Notes: generated by a model from the letters alone, not told the origin. A stretch of 64,000 bases of DNA from Meconema thalassinum (GCA_946902985.2 OX336389.2:1009949441-1010013440); one strand, 5' to 3'; numbered from the stretch's first letter, positions 34,270-45,166 are shown. Numbers and translations are program-made.

Positions 34270-34469
34270 TAGTGTTTTATTAATCTCATGTAATTTATTT
34301 CAGGATTAGGGCATAACCCATCTCTTTTGGGTACATTCGTGTTGACCGACTGAAAAGCACTGAACTCTTGTTTACTAAGGCAACACTGAAAATATGGCTT
34401 CAAACACCACAAATAAAGAGGCTATATTTATTAAGTCCCATGGCATAGCCGTACTCGTTAAATCATGCA

Positions 34470-34690
34470 CTACGACCGTGCAGGCAGTTGCAGCAGTCAG
34501 GAGATAGTAGGTTCGACTCCTGACACTGACAGCAGCTATCCTGAGTGTGTTTTTTTCCTGAGTTTTTCCATACTCCTCCAGGCAAATGCAGGGATAATAC
34601 CTTATTCCAAGTCCCGAGCCACCAACCCAACCCCTTTCCCTAATACAGCTACACACACTACTACAGTCATCACATAAATACAGGTTATCA
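34470..34690 (+). repeat. SINE family S1, copy 1
   Basis: A tRNA-like head with box B-like GGTTCGACTCC near 34511 is followed by a body including CTCCAGGCAAATGCAGGGAT. The 3' block is CACACTACTACAGTCATCAC and then CAGGTTATCAG. The same body and tail occur at 41350-41700 and 58590-59205. Confidence 0.7.
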
Positions 34691-35219
34691 GACAAATTCA
34701 AACACTGCGCCACACAGCCTTAATGGAATTATCCAAGACCCATTTCTCTTTGCCCTCTGTAATTTCTCAGGTCTTCCCACACAAACCCACCATTGATGAT
34801 AACAGTCAATGTTTTGCCACAAATCACTGTTTTCACTCTCAGATTCTATTTCCATAACCTGGTCCTATGAAACCAAACTTTCTATACCATCATCCACTAA
34901 AACATCAATTTCTGGATCCATGATCAAAATAACACATTTTGGCAGCCATGCCAATAATAAAGCTGTCACTCTATCAGACCTGATATATCATTTACAGTGC
35001 TATGACAGTAATTTTATCTCTATTGTTTTGATCTGTATTGACATTTATACTCATCATCTATTAAGATTGGTCCACCTATCAATATGAAGAAAGTTATATT
35101 GCCAGGTGGACCAAATGATGAGAATATTGTACGTAATCGACACACACTTGAAAAATATACACAACAAATGAAAGATCCAAGTTTTGTCAACATCATGCTA
35201 GATTTGCAATAGTTCAAGA
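34691..35219. other. Intronic sequence, small inverted repeat only
   Basis: No gene recognised. A short palindromic pair, GGTCCACCT and AGGTGGACC (about 35070-35110), is the only structure noticed. Confidence 0.4.
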
Positions 35220-35393
35220 ACTGGCTGTTAGATACAAGCATAAGGTAGTCACTGGTTCGTGTGTTTGACACACATCACTCCACAGCAGCAGCCTGTCATT
35301 TCATGAAGTGCACTGCATGTTACTCCACACAGTCAGGTTAGCACTCATGTGGAATGATACTGGTGTTTTCTCATCTTTGTTACAATTACCTCA
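35220..35393 (+). repeat. 172-bp direct repeat, copy 1
   Basis: Begins ACTGGCTGTTAGATACAAGC and ends near TTGTTACAATTACCTCAC. It recurs at 36068 with only a few differences in the same orientation. Confidence 0.85.
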
Positions 35394-35737
35394 CTTTATT
35401 TTCAAGTAATGGTTGTAAATTTATTAGCAATATAAATTCCATAGAAACAATTTGTAAAACAATTGATGCTATCCAGCAGTGTGCACTCTCTTTAGCTTGA
35501 CTCACGTGCACTGATTGCAAATTCATGCAAGGCTCTGTCTCTCATCCATCAGGTCAAACCTCGCTGCTTGGGCCAAAATGCTCTTACAATGATGAAGTTG
35601 GGTTCGTTTCTCTTGTAGATATATCATTCTGCTTCCTTGTGACAATCACCGTATACCAGACATCAGCATTATCTCCACTGCTTTTCATAATGATCATGAG
35701 CACCACTGCCCATGATCTGCACAAAGGTATTACTTAA

Positions 35738-35990
35738 TTCCTTGGCCGTGAACGCCAATATATCATCTTTTTGGAAGCCTTTATAGGGAGATGAAAGGTT
35801 GCTTGAGCTTTTAGCTCTCGCAGTAAAGAAGCGTTGGTGCGCTTCATAAGAAGGGAGACAGCGCACGGTTCGCTACTCCTGTGGGGGTCCTGGCATGGAC
35901 ACTAACAGCCCGCTGATGAGCCTATCTTGGCTTTCCTAGGCGAAACCCCGCACAAGACACGGAAATAAACCTAGAAAAATTGCTGAGTTT
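35738..35990 (+). mobile_element. 253-bp insert with TSD and a hammerhead ribozyme fold
   Basis: A perfect 10-bp TSD, TATTACTTAA (35728-35737 and 35991-36000), flanks a 253-bp sequence inserted in a LINE RT fragment. It has no ORF and no poly(A) or microsatellite tail. Besides the hammerhead fold it has two further hairpins: GAGC/GCTC (about 35804-35818) and a 6-bp GAAGCG/CGCTTC (about 35828-35845). An AATAAA lies near 35963. It matches none of the SINEs in the window. A small non-autonomous RNA-copied element is the simplest reading. Confidence 0.7.
35880..35954 (+). ncRNA. Type III hammerhead ribozyme candidate
   Basis: All three helices can be drawn. Helix III pairs TGTG plus GGGGT (35880-35888, one G unpaired) with ACCCC-G-CACA (35945-35954). 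The cleavage site would follow C35889 in a GGGGTC context. Helix I pairs CTGGC (35890-35894) with GCCCG (35908-35912), with one T-C mismatch. The core CTGATGA is at 35913-35919. Helix II is GCCTA (35920-35924) with TAGGC (35937-35941). GAAA is at 35942-35945. Chance co-occurrence of these parts is very unlikely. Folding and cleavage were not tested. Confidence 0.75.
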
Positions 35991-36067
35991 TATTACTTAA
36001 ACCTTGTTCTTTGCTAACAACATGATTGCCGCCACCAGCAGAGAAGATCTGCAAGATCAGGTCAGAC

Positions 36068-36240
36068 TGGCTGTTAGATACAAGCATAAGGTAGTCACTG
36101 GTTAGTGTGTTTGACACACATCACTCCACGGCAGCAGCCTGTCATTTCATGAAGTGCACTGCATGTTACTCCACACAGTCAGGTTAGCATACATGTGGAA
36201 TGATACTGGTGTTTTCTCATCTTTGTTACAATTACCTCAC
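36068..36240 (+). repeat. 172-bp direct repeat, copy 2
   Basis: Second copy of the repeat at 35220. The copies bracket the LINE fragment. The ends do not behave as clear LTR ends, so a local duplication is as likely as an LTR pair. Confidence 0.85.
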
Positions 36241-37188
36241 GACCAAGTTAATTTGGTCTTCGTCCATACATTTGTAAATCTGTGCATTTTCAGTCTGTCC
36301 CATCTCCCAGTATTCTTTAAGTAAATGGAATTGCCTTACATAATAAAGACAATATGAGCAGTATTTAGGATTCTCCTTGTCGAGCGATGATTGCAATAAT
36401 ACAAAAGAAAGGATGAGAATGAATGTGGCATGGATGTGATGCAGTGGGGTCACAGGAAACCTCTGGGACAGTGAATAACAATTTGTCTGAAATCCAAGGT
36501 GTATCAGACAGTTGTATGCGCAGTAGTGATATGTATCACGGAATACAGAGCTACAACCAAAAGTGCAGAACATTACCCCTACACCATGGAAATACAGAAG
36601 TTACAATGGGCTATGGGCATTTCCTTACAAGACCATATCATCAGCAATGTCACCACACAGGAGGTTGTCATCATGCCAATCAGTGAAAATTTTCATGAAA
36701 GCAACCTTCCTGAAAGCAGCACTTGACACAGATCACAAACACTGCCTACCTTCTAAACGTTGAAGGGAGAAGACCCTGTGGGTGACCAAATCACAGTTGG
36801 CAAAATACCACCAATGGTGATATGAGAATTCTGAACTTGAGGCCAGAAAGTGCAGGTACTTTAACCAAATTAAGTTGCATTTGAAGATCCATAAAGCAGG
36901 GAAAATGCTAAGATAATTTTTGTATTTTCTCTCATTATGGTATAAAGAAAACTGTCCTAATCACGTGCTTTTGGATTATAATTTGCTAGCAAACGTCAAA
37001 CTGCAACAAACTGTCATCAACCTGCCAATGACCACCCATTGATGTAACACTTATAGAGCATAAACCTTAGCAAAGATAAACAAATATGTCTGGTGACAAC
37101 CAAATTCTATTGCTATCCTTCATTTGCTGAAAGTATTTACAGTACTATATGGCTTACTGTAATACAAACACCTAAGATATCCTCTTAC
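36241..37188. other. Intronic sequence, nothing recognised
   Basis: Overlapping short ORFs on the plus strand at 36423-36763 have no family features. The segment ends at the JKAMP exon donor. Confidence 0.4.
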
Positions 37189-37429
37189 CTCCTTCTCATA
37201 GCAGCAATATCTATGCAGAACCAATGTAGTACTAAAGCTAACAAAGCCATAAAACCAAGATAGAGCCAATCATAGAACACAGGATTGTCACTGCATTCAA
37301 CACATGCAGAGCTGCCATTTGCTCTGAAACCTCGTGGGCAGGCACTGCAGTCAGTCCAGTTTCCATCATTCAGTAGCTGACGTCCACAGTACAATCCAGG
37401 ACATGGAGACAAACCACCAGGAACTAATC
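37189..37429 (-). CDS. JKAMP: JKAMP N-terminal exon (cysteine-rich and first TM)
   Basis: The minus-strand frame contains CPGLYCGRQLL, then a cysteine-rich luminal-type segment (CSACPRGF, CVECSD), then YDWLYLGFMALLALVLHWFC, the most conserved block of the JKAMP family and its first membrane helix. The acceptor is a pyrimidine tract ending CAG just before 37429, and the donor GTAAGA is at 37188-37183. The exon begins with two bases completing a codon, so an upstream exon must exist. No in-frame ATG is present near the start, which supports an unseen first exon. It ends in phase 2, matching the exon at 17837. Confidence 0.85.
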
Positions 37430-37984
37430 CTGAAAGTACACAAGGTCAAACGCATGAAACAATCTACATATTTTATATGGCCCAGCACAGTCTAATATAC
37501 CACAGTCTTGAAGCTCGGCTCATTTTCCTCTACCGCCCGACAGCAGTGCCCTCATGCGGCATGGTCGACTGTGTTGGATTATAGTAAAGCCATCATTACT
37601 CCCGACTAGAGGTTTCAGGGCTAGGCTAGTTTCGTTCGCTAAATCACGACCGAAACTCAATTTGTCGTGATATATTGATTTGAATGGCTGCCTGTGATTG
37701 TGTAGTTAAAGTAATTTTCCTTCTGACCGCTAGATAACTCTAAGGTAAAACTGAAACGTCAAGTTGGAAGTAATGATAGCTTTACTATAGTGTATTGTAT
37801 GCAATTGTTGCTAGATTTATGAAAGTATTGTGTAAAAGTTATATAATTCCACATGGGTTTTACAATTGTACAAATAACAAGACACCCGAGCTGTTGTTCC
37901 TTAGGTTTCGAAAAGATCCTGAAAGATAAGACATGAGCTATGGATTTTAGGCTAATACAGTATTATAAAGCTTTTCAAACAAAC
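37430..37984. other. Upstream of JKAMP exon, first exon not identified
   Basis: The missing first exon could lie here or farther upstream. Minus-strand ATGs near 37565 and 37530 are followed by no donor that would give the required phase, so none is called. No other gene is visible. Confidence 0.4.
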
Positions 37985-38180
37985 GGGGCTGCATAGCCCA
38001 GTCGGTAAGAGGCACTCAGCTTCTAACTCAAAGGGAGTGGGTTCAATTCAGACCAAAGTAGTAGATTTTAGAAACAAAACTACCTCTTTCACTCGGCCTA
38101 CACCAGAAATATGTACCAGGATAATTCCTGGGAACAATGGCCTCTGGGCAAGGAGCTGACAATGCCATCCCATCTCCTGC
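37985..38180 (+). repeat. tRNA-derived SINE-like repeat
   Basis: The head GGGGCTGCATAGCCCAGTCG has a box A-like TAGCCCAGTCGGTAAGAGG. It is followed by a box B-like GGGTTCAATTCAG near 38039 and then a body with GATAATTCCTGGGAACAATG. No TSD is clear. Confidence 0.55.
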
Positions 38181-38389
38181 CAATGTCATGAAGGGTGGAA
38201 GCCTCTACCTTCCACTGCTCCAAGGGCCTCCATGGTCTCTACGGCATTTTTGTCCATATCATGACACTCGTTGGCATGGAAGCTTCTGCCAGTACGGGTA
38301 TACATGATGGTGTAGCATTACATACAACTCACGAAATTGAACAGGTACCATTTTTCCCAGCAGTTTGCAAGGAAGATTGAGTACAAGAG

Positions 38390-40911
38390 ATGATGACGGC
38401 GAGGTACTAACTCAATGGGCAGAAATATCCGATCTGCATCTAGTTTTTGACGTGAAAGACAAAGGCTCCTTCCATTCTGCTCGTTGGGGAAGGGACTACA
38501 ATCCCGACCTAACATTTGTGTCCAAGGATTGTCTTGATCAGCCTCTTAACACTGCACGTGAAATACTGTCTAACTTCCCAAACATCCAACACCGACCAGT
38601 TCTTCTGGAAACTGGCACGAAGATACCCCTGGTGAACTCAGTACCTCTACCCAGGTGGAATTTCAACCGTGCAAATTGGGACAAATTCTCTGAAGATCTT
38701 GATCGGAAGCTATTTGATTCAAAACTAGAGCCAATTGCCAATAACTATGATGACTTCGTTAACCTAGTAATTTCAGCTGCTAAATTAAACATCCCGAGAG
38801 GTTTCAGAAAAGACTATGTGCCAGGCTGGAATCCTGAAAGCGAGGCGCTATACGAAGAATATCTAACAACAGGCAATCATGAAGTTGGTTCGAAGCTTCT
38901 ACAATCACTAGAGAAGAATAGGAAACAAAAGTGGGAAGAAACAGTGAAAAACATGGACTTCGCAAAATCGAGCAGAAAGGCTTGGAGAGTCTTAAATCGT
39001 CTTACTGGAAAACATGTCTCCAAAAAGCAGTATACTAACTTGAGCCCAGATGCCATTGCAAATAGAATGGTGGACATTACACGATCCAAAAGAGATAAAT
39101 GTCACACGAAAACAGTGAAACAAAAGCTCACCGAACTCAAACGTAGAACTCAGAAGAATGAGAAACTGTCTATGCCATTTTCTGTTCAGGAAGTTGAAAC
39201 CGCTATCAAGATGTTGAAAACTGGTAAAGCTGCTGGTCCAGATGGCATCTATAATGAATTCCTGCGAAACATGGGTCCACATAGCATCAGCTGGCTTACT
39301 TCACTTTTTACTTTCATCCTTCAGACTAACAACCTACCAAAGCAGTTTAAACGGTCAAAGGTGATCGCCCTTCTTAAACCTGGCAAGTCGGAGCAGAGAC
39401 TTGAAAACTACAGTCCAATAGCACTTCTTAGCTGCATTTATATACTTTTAGAACGAGTCCTTCTTGCCAGGATAACACCACTCATTGAAGCTGTAACCCC
39501 ACCAGAACAAGCTGGATTCAGGAAAAACCGAAGCTGTACTGATCAAGTCTTGGCCCTCACCACTCACATTGAAGCAGGGTTTCAAAAGAAGCTAAAATCA
39601 ACAGCTGTCTTTATCGACCTGACTAGCGCATATGATACTGTCTGGCGACATGGACTGATCCTCAAAGTGCTGGAAGTTATCCCCTGTTTGGAAATTGCAA
39701 ATCTTATCTCCAACATGCTTTGTGAAAGAGAGTTCGTAGTATTTCTAGATGATGCTAAAAGTCGCAAAAGGAAACTAAATAATGGTCTACCCCAAGGATC
39801 AGTTTTGGCCCCAGTTCTATTCAATCTGTACATTCATGACTTGCCACCAACAACAGCTACTAAGTTCATTTACGCAGATGACATTGCACTGGTAACTCAA
39901 AGCAGAACTTTTGAAGATGCAGAAGGCACTCTTACAACCGATCTGGAGAAAATGTCAACGTTCTTCAAGTCTTGGCGACTGATCCCAAGTATGTCTAAGA
40001 CAGAGGTTTCATGCTTCCATCTTGCCAACCGACTAGCAAACTACAAGCCAAATGTTGTATTCCGTGGTGAAAAACTGAAGTACAACCCATTCCCGAAATA
40101 CCTAGGTGTCACCCTGGACCGAACTTTGAGCTACAAAGAACACCTCACCAAGCTCTCTCACAAAATTTCCACCAGAAATAACATCCTGCACAAGCTTTGC
40201 GGTAGTTCATGGGGAGCCACGGCGGACTGCTTAAGATTAACGCGTATCAGTCTAGTCTATTCTGCAGCGGAATACTGTGCTCCAGTATGGTTGGAAAGTG
40301 CACATGTGCATAAAGTGGATACCAAGCTGAATGATACTATGCGTTGCATAACCGGCACCATAAAGTCAACCCCTCGCCACTGGCTACCAGTACTCAGCCA
40401 CATTCCACCACCTCACCTGAGGAGGAAGGAAGCTCTTGTCAGAGAAGCAAAGAAGATATATGCTTCTCCCTCATTACCAATACACCAGGAGTTCTGCCAC
40501 CCACCACCGAAGCGACTTCATTCGAGGAGACCAACCAGTTTATTGGCCGACCAACTTCTGGCAAATCGATTCAACCTAAACCAATGCTGGCAGGACGAGT
40601 GGTCAAACTCAACGTCTGGGACTAGTGCCCAGGAGATCAACCCAACGGTAAAAATACAAGGATTTGACCTTCCTAGAAAATTATGGTGTCGCCTCAATAG
40701 ACTGAGAACCTGGCACGGCCGTTGCAATTACCTATGCCATAAGTGGGGTTGGATAGATTCCCCATTGTGTCAATGCAATGAGGAGGAACAGACCATGGAC
40801 CATATCATCCAGCGCTGCCCTCTACACGCCTACTCCGGGAGCCCTAGTGATCTGTTTCATCTTCGAGAATGTACTGTGGAATGGCTCCAAAACTTGAACT
40901 TGGATTTGTGA
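38390..40911 (+). CDS. Jockey-like ORF2, open but missing most of the endonuclease
   Basis: About 840 codons are open from the truncation point to the stop at 40909-40911. The extreme C-terminus of the endonuclease remains (NPDLTFVSKD, then IQHRPVLLETG). The RT domain has LLKPGKSEQRLENYSPIALL, FIDLTSAYDTVWR, NGLPQGSVLAPVLFNLY and YADDIALVTQ (about 39868-39897). The C-terminal region includes YLGVTLDRTLSYKEH and a Cys/His motif, PLCQCNEEEQTMDHIIQRCP. Residues before 38390 belong to flanking DNA. It cannot insert on its own without the endonuclease, but the RT is undamaged by eye. Confidence 0.85.
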
Positions 40912-40946
40912 TTTGTTTTTATGTAATTCACCATACGATTAAATAA
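38390..40946 (+). mobile_element. Jockey-like LINE, 5'-truncated
   Basis: Flanked by a perfect 10-bp TSD, AGTACAAGAG (38380-38389 and 40947-40956). The 3' end has a short UTR and an AAATAA terminus rather than a (GAT)n tail, which separates it from the RTE-like copies. It lies upstream of the JKAMP N-terminal exon. Confidence 0.85.
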
Positions 40947-40956
40947 AGTACAAGAG

Positions 40957-41345
40957 TCAATTGGATTGCTTTTCTTGTTCCAGTCAACATCCTAGCGGCA
41001 ACATAAAAAATATGTATGCAAGTTAAGCCCACAAAATGAATACATTAGAATGGAATGATGGTTTCTTTAAACGGCACCTTTGAGAAATACTCTGGCTATA
41101 TACAGTACAGTAAACACCTATAACTATGTTGTAAACATGCAGTAAGAGATAGGGAGGATATAATAAAAATAATTAAAAGATTAAAATTTTCCTTCCTTGG
41201 TTAGCCTTGGATTAGGCCCCCTCCGATTACCCAGCAGACGTGTTACCACACATACACTTTTCTAATTGGAATGAAAACTCATTGTTGCACATCATAAATC
41301 ATATGGTTAAATGTAGAATGATTTCAGCTATATTGCAAATACTGA
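40957..41345. other. Nothing recognised
   Basis: AT-rich flank of the Jockey insertion. No ORF of interest. Confidence 0.4.
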
Positions 41346-41349
41346 TTAC

Positions 41350-41700
41350 AATAGTCGCTCAGTGCACCTCATAGTGTAGCGGCTAGCATCCTTGGCTGTC
41401 GGCCCGGATGTTCGGGTTGGATTCCCGGCGATGCCAAAAAATTTAATTCTGGACCCAGGACTGGAACGCGGTCCACTCAGCCTCATGAGGCAAAACTGAG
41501 AAGAGGTGGGTTTAACTCCCACCTCATCCAACCCAAAAGTGGTCTTTCGTGGATTCCCACTTTTACGCCAGGCAAATGCCAGGATGATTCCTAACTGAAG
41601 GCCATGGCCGCCTCCTTCCCAATCCTCACCTGAATTACAAATACATACACTACTACGGACACCACAATAACACAGGTTACCAGACAGCAGATTACTGCAA
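41350..41700 (+). repeat. SINE family S1, copy 2
   Basis: A tRNA-like head (TAGTGTAGCGGCTAGCATCC, box B-like GGTTGGATTCCCGG) precedes a body with AACTGAGAAGAGGTGGGTTT and GCCAGGCAAATGCCAGGATG. The 3' block is CACTACTACGGACACCACAA then CAGGTTACCAGACAG. It is the fullest copy and serves as reference for 34470 and 58590. Confidence 0.75.
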
Positions 41701-42949
41701 AAAAAAAGTACAGAAAATTTTATAAAGAACATTCACAAAGAATCCCTAGATGCCAAGGAACGTGATCCTGAAGGTAATCTTTCTACTCCGGGCAAGAAAA
41801 ACTAAATTTGGTGACGGAAAGGTGTATGTTGATGATTTTTATAAATGTGTGATATGGAACATTGTACAAGAATCTTTAAGCCAGGGAAGGTTATCACAAC
41901 AACTCGAAAGTTCGAATTGGTTTTTATTTTTGAAGGGCAGAGACTATCTGTGGGTGTTACTGTAGGTTTGGTAAGTATTGTAGAGTCATTTGTCTTGTAA
42001 ATTTGGATCCGATAATTCTCGCTTGATGAGGAAAACATGTCATCCCTTACTTTTCTCCTTATTCAATAGTCCATAACAATATATGAACCCGCGCAACAAA
42101 ACAGGGCCCCGCGCCATTTTTGTAGTTTTGTTTAAGGTACGCTTTTGTTGTTTGAAAGCGCACTATTGCGGGAATTTCGTCCAAATTTTATATAAGTGGT
42201 CCCTACTATCATATGAACACTGCAGTTTTCTACAGTAGTGTTCACTGATAAGATATATTGTGACATTTATGCCAATAATAGTGGAAGAAGGAACCAAGTA
42301 ACAGATCTTTTTTTCTCAAGAGCCCACTCGCTTACAGCATGTGTTTATTGTGACTGGCATCCTTATTCCACTGAATCTATGTCATCCCGGCAGTGGGAAG
42401 CCACGGAAAGCCTCTCGTTCAATGGTTGAGAGTGGCATTCCAACCCATCTCTCTTTACATTTGTCATCACAAGCTCAAGTGTATCTTGTTCCAATAAAGA
42501 AGTGACCAGGATGTATGAACTATGGGTGGAGAGGCAATGCTCAAGTTGTTATAGGGGGAATGACAAAAATGTGGTACACTTTCGTTCCCAGGCCATGGTA
42601 ACAATGTTATACTGATTCTTCTCTTTTAGGTGGGAAGAAGCACAAATATATGACTGATATGATTTATGAAAGGTTAAGATTGACAAAGTTAATTTCGGAA
42701 ACAGTGAGTCAATCGTGCATCAGCAAGTGAGGCGGTTGTCAACGAGTTATCACATTCAAATGACATCTGCCTTATAAACTGCCCTGGAATGAAGAATGTG
42801 TTGCGATAATGATGAAATCCATGACAATACAGATTGATGTGGAAATGAACATATTGTAGAGCTTCTCAATCATACAATCTTTCTGGACTGTAAACAGAGA
42901 CGTGAATCACTACAAGAACACGTATTGCGAGTATTTATAAAATATTTTC
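41701..42949. other. Nothing recognised
   Basis: ORFs at 41750-41965 and 42238-42429 are short and lack family features. No repeat recognised. Confidence 0.4.
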
Positions 42950-43140
42950 TTTATTTCCCCCCTCACAAAATTGAGGTTGCCCTGAAGGGCGAGGAGGAGA
43001 TGGATGCAGGTGCGCTAGCATTCCTTGGCTCTGTTCCTGCGTTCTAACCCTCATACGAGGATTAAAAATCCTCCATGGCAGAGCTGGAAATCGAACCTGG
43101 AACCTCGCGATGCCGCTAAGAATACTAACATAACCTGATT
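42950..43140 (-). repeat. Possible SINE, minus strand
   Basis: The minus strand has a box B-like GGTTCGATTTCC near 43090 and a body with TTAATCCTCGTATGAGGG and CCCTTCAGGGCAACC. The outer end is CCCCCC-rich. No TSD was found. Confidence 0.4.
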
Positions 43141-43899
43141 AAAAAATCAGTACCGCTCACACAGAACTAAGGATAAGTTATTAAATTAAATTTATATAAA
43201 TGAAGACTTAAGGGGATAATCTTGTACTGTGGTGTCTTCCCCTGAAAACTTGAGTACATCCTTATACTGTGAGGGCCCTCCCTATAGAACGATGCCTCGC
43301 AGAGACCGTGCCACGGATGGGTCACAATGAGTCACCATTAGATTTATAGCACGTACCGATTACAATAGCAGGTCGGGAAGCTATGGATACTGTCATAGCA
43401 TTTATTACATACATACCTGGCAAGATACCTTGGATGTGATAAGTACGACTTGATGATGTGAAATAATGTAACCTACCTAGTACCCCTTGAACAGGGTTAG
43501 GTACAGAACAAAACATCGAATTTTCCTAGTGGAAACTTATCTACTCAAAAGCAAGTCTTCCAGCAAATGTGTTCGTAAGTTTCAATGCCGAGCGATTTTT
43601 GCTTGTGGGGGACCCTGAAGCAAAAGGTATACAGAAACAATCCGCGTACTCTGGAGAACGAAATAACTGCACTGATACGAAATATCAGTGAGGATGAACT
43701 ACAGCGACTGTACCAAAACTTCATGTCAGTGCAACGTGTGTTTAGAAATTGAAGGACAGCATTTCCAGCAACTACTCTGAAATTCATGTAAGCAATGATT
43801 ATTAAATACGTTAAAAAGAGTAAATGTGATCTACTAGTTGAGCGCTACGCTGCTGCTAGCGCCAATGCCTTGCTCGACTCGCTCTGCGAGGCTCGGTTC
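43141..43899. other. Nothing recognised
   Basis: Short ORFs at 43322-43516 and 43545-43787 (minus) are without family features. Confidence 0.4.
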
Positions 43900-44380
43900 T
43901 ATATTTCATTTCATATTTATTCATCAGTGCCTTACACTATATTTACATTACACTGAAGGGAGTCTCTGAAAAGAGCAAAGCCCCACTTCGCAACCGGGAT
44001 GCGTCAGAGCCCCCACTATATATACTGGATTATATTTACATATGTACACAAGATGGCAATTAGTGAGAATCGAGCAATGATAAATTATTTACAGTATACA
44101 TTAGAGGGATGGTAAATTTATATAGGATAAGGCAGGAAAACAAGAGAAGAGATCACATAAATATTGCAAATGGAGATACACAGGAAACACTAGCACAACA
44201 AAGAATCGGGCCATAATTTATTAGGAACAACCTACTTGATGAACAAATAATGCCGCAGCTTCCTCTTGAACTGAACGGCATTATTGTTGCTGGCCTTCAG
44301 GGAACACGGTAGGCTGTTCCATGCACAGACCGATCTATTTACAAAACCCAGTTTTTACGACTCAGTCCTGGGTAGTGGGG
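43900..44380 (-). pseudogene. CR1/Jockey-like LINE 3' fragment
   Basis: On the minus strand, with frame changes, the sequence reads a degenerate WNSLP-like block, then SNNNAVQFKRKLRHYLFIK near 44290-44230. This is the usual C-terminus of CR1 or Jockey-type RT proteins, where xWNxLP is followed by FKrklk. A 3' UTR follows, ending in AATAAATATGAAATGAAAT, a short-repeat tail. Confidence 0.5.
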
Positions 44381-44429
44381 CGTACAGCGTAACTCCGCGG
44401 CCAATGTAGCAAAGAGGATTTCGATTATC

Positions 44430-44640
44430 ATAGAATCTTACTGCGACAATACGAGCCACTTATTCTCTACAGTAGCTGTGAGGGATAGACGGGTAAGCGT
44501 AGTAGCTCCCCCCGTCCAGATGGCTCGGGTTGGATCCCAAGTAACTGTAGGGATGGTACCTAACATGCCATTGTCGCATTCTTCCCAATCCTAGTCCCAA
44601 TTTCACGTGAACACACTAGCTCTGAACAAAATAACGCACG
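44430..44640 (+). repeat. Degenerate S1-like SINE
   Basis: GGGTTGGATCCCAAGT, the body CATTCTTCCCAATCCTAGTC and a final ACACACTA block parallel the S1 copy at 41350-41700 at low similarity. Confidence 0.4.
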
Positions 44641-45166
44641 GTATCAAGAGTATTTCCACAAATAGACTATGCAAGTCCACGGGGCTGATGATACAATGAC
44701 CCAAGTTCCTAAATCATTCAAATATGTCATTGCCAAATTGACGCCTATTAATAGGAACTTCTGGCATACAGGCATTCTTGTAGATGAAGTAACGGAGGTC
44801 CTTTTTCCACTTACCTCTTTAAGTTGTGTTTTTGCTGGTATTTGGCGTCCCTGTTGATTTCAATACGCTGTCCCAGCATATTTCAACATCTTTCTCTTCA
44901 CATCCTTCCAATCGTGTATGTCACGTTTACGTTTGCGACTAATATTATCACATTTGCTAGCTGAAGGATAGAAATACTGGGTTCCTTCTTCCATGCACGT
45001 GGAATATTAATTGCAAATATCTACCTATAGGAGGCAGTTGTTTGTACGTGTAATATGTCATTTCATGCTACATGCGACCGGGTACCTATTTCCATCATAG
45101 TCTCAAAACAGACCGAGGAGGCGCGGAGTCCCTCATTCGTTGCGCGGGTTTTTATATACTTCTTAA

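Larger units (their letters stand above)
31229..34370. mobile_element. Inverted pair of Penelope-like elements
   Basis: Two copies of the same Penelope-like 3' region face outward. About 1.04 kb at 31229-32272 (minus) is repeated inverted at 33329-34370 (plus) with very few differences. The unique part between (32273-33328) is RT coding sequence belonging to the minus copy only. Penelope elements are known for flanking copies in direct or inverted orientation (pLTRs), often with partial copies. Each outer arm carries a hammerhead-like motif. I did not find a clear TSD. Confidence 0.85.
35640..36066 (+). pseudogene. LINE RT fragment, split by the 253-bp insert
   Basis: The left part encodes TSALSPLLFIMIMSTTAHDLHK (about 35660-35730), and the right part encodes TLFFANNMIAATSREDLQDQ (about 36000-36062). 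This matches the RT region GSALSPLLF to YADD of the LINE at 22178. The catalytic FADD is degenerate (FANN). The insert at 35738-35990 with its TSD lies between the two parts. Confidence 0.7.
17838..37188 (-). other. JKAMP: 19.35-kb JKAMP intron filled with transposons
   Basis: The donor GTAAGA at 37188 and the acceptor AG at 17838-17839 define the intron. Both flanking exons use phase 2, so splicing restores an uninterrupted frame. The intron holds at least two RTE-type LINEs, a pogo-like element carrying a LINE, a LINE in a LINE, an inverted Penelope pair, SINEs and the 253-bp ribozyme-bearing insert. Confidence 0.75.

Noticed and set aside
35220..36240. Solo or paired LTR interpretation of the 172-bp repeats
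   Set aside because: The ends lack a clean TG...CA structure and flanking short TSD, and the internal DNA is LINE-derived.
37430..37600. Candidate first exon of JKAMP at minus-strand ATGs near 37530 and 37565
   Set aside because: No splice donor gives the single leftover base required by the exon at 37429.
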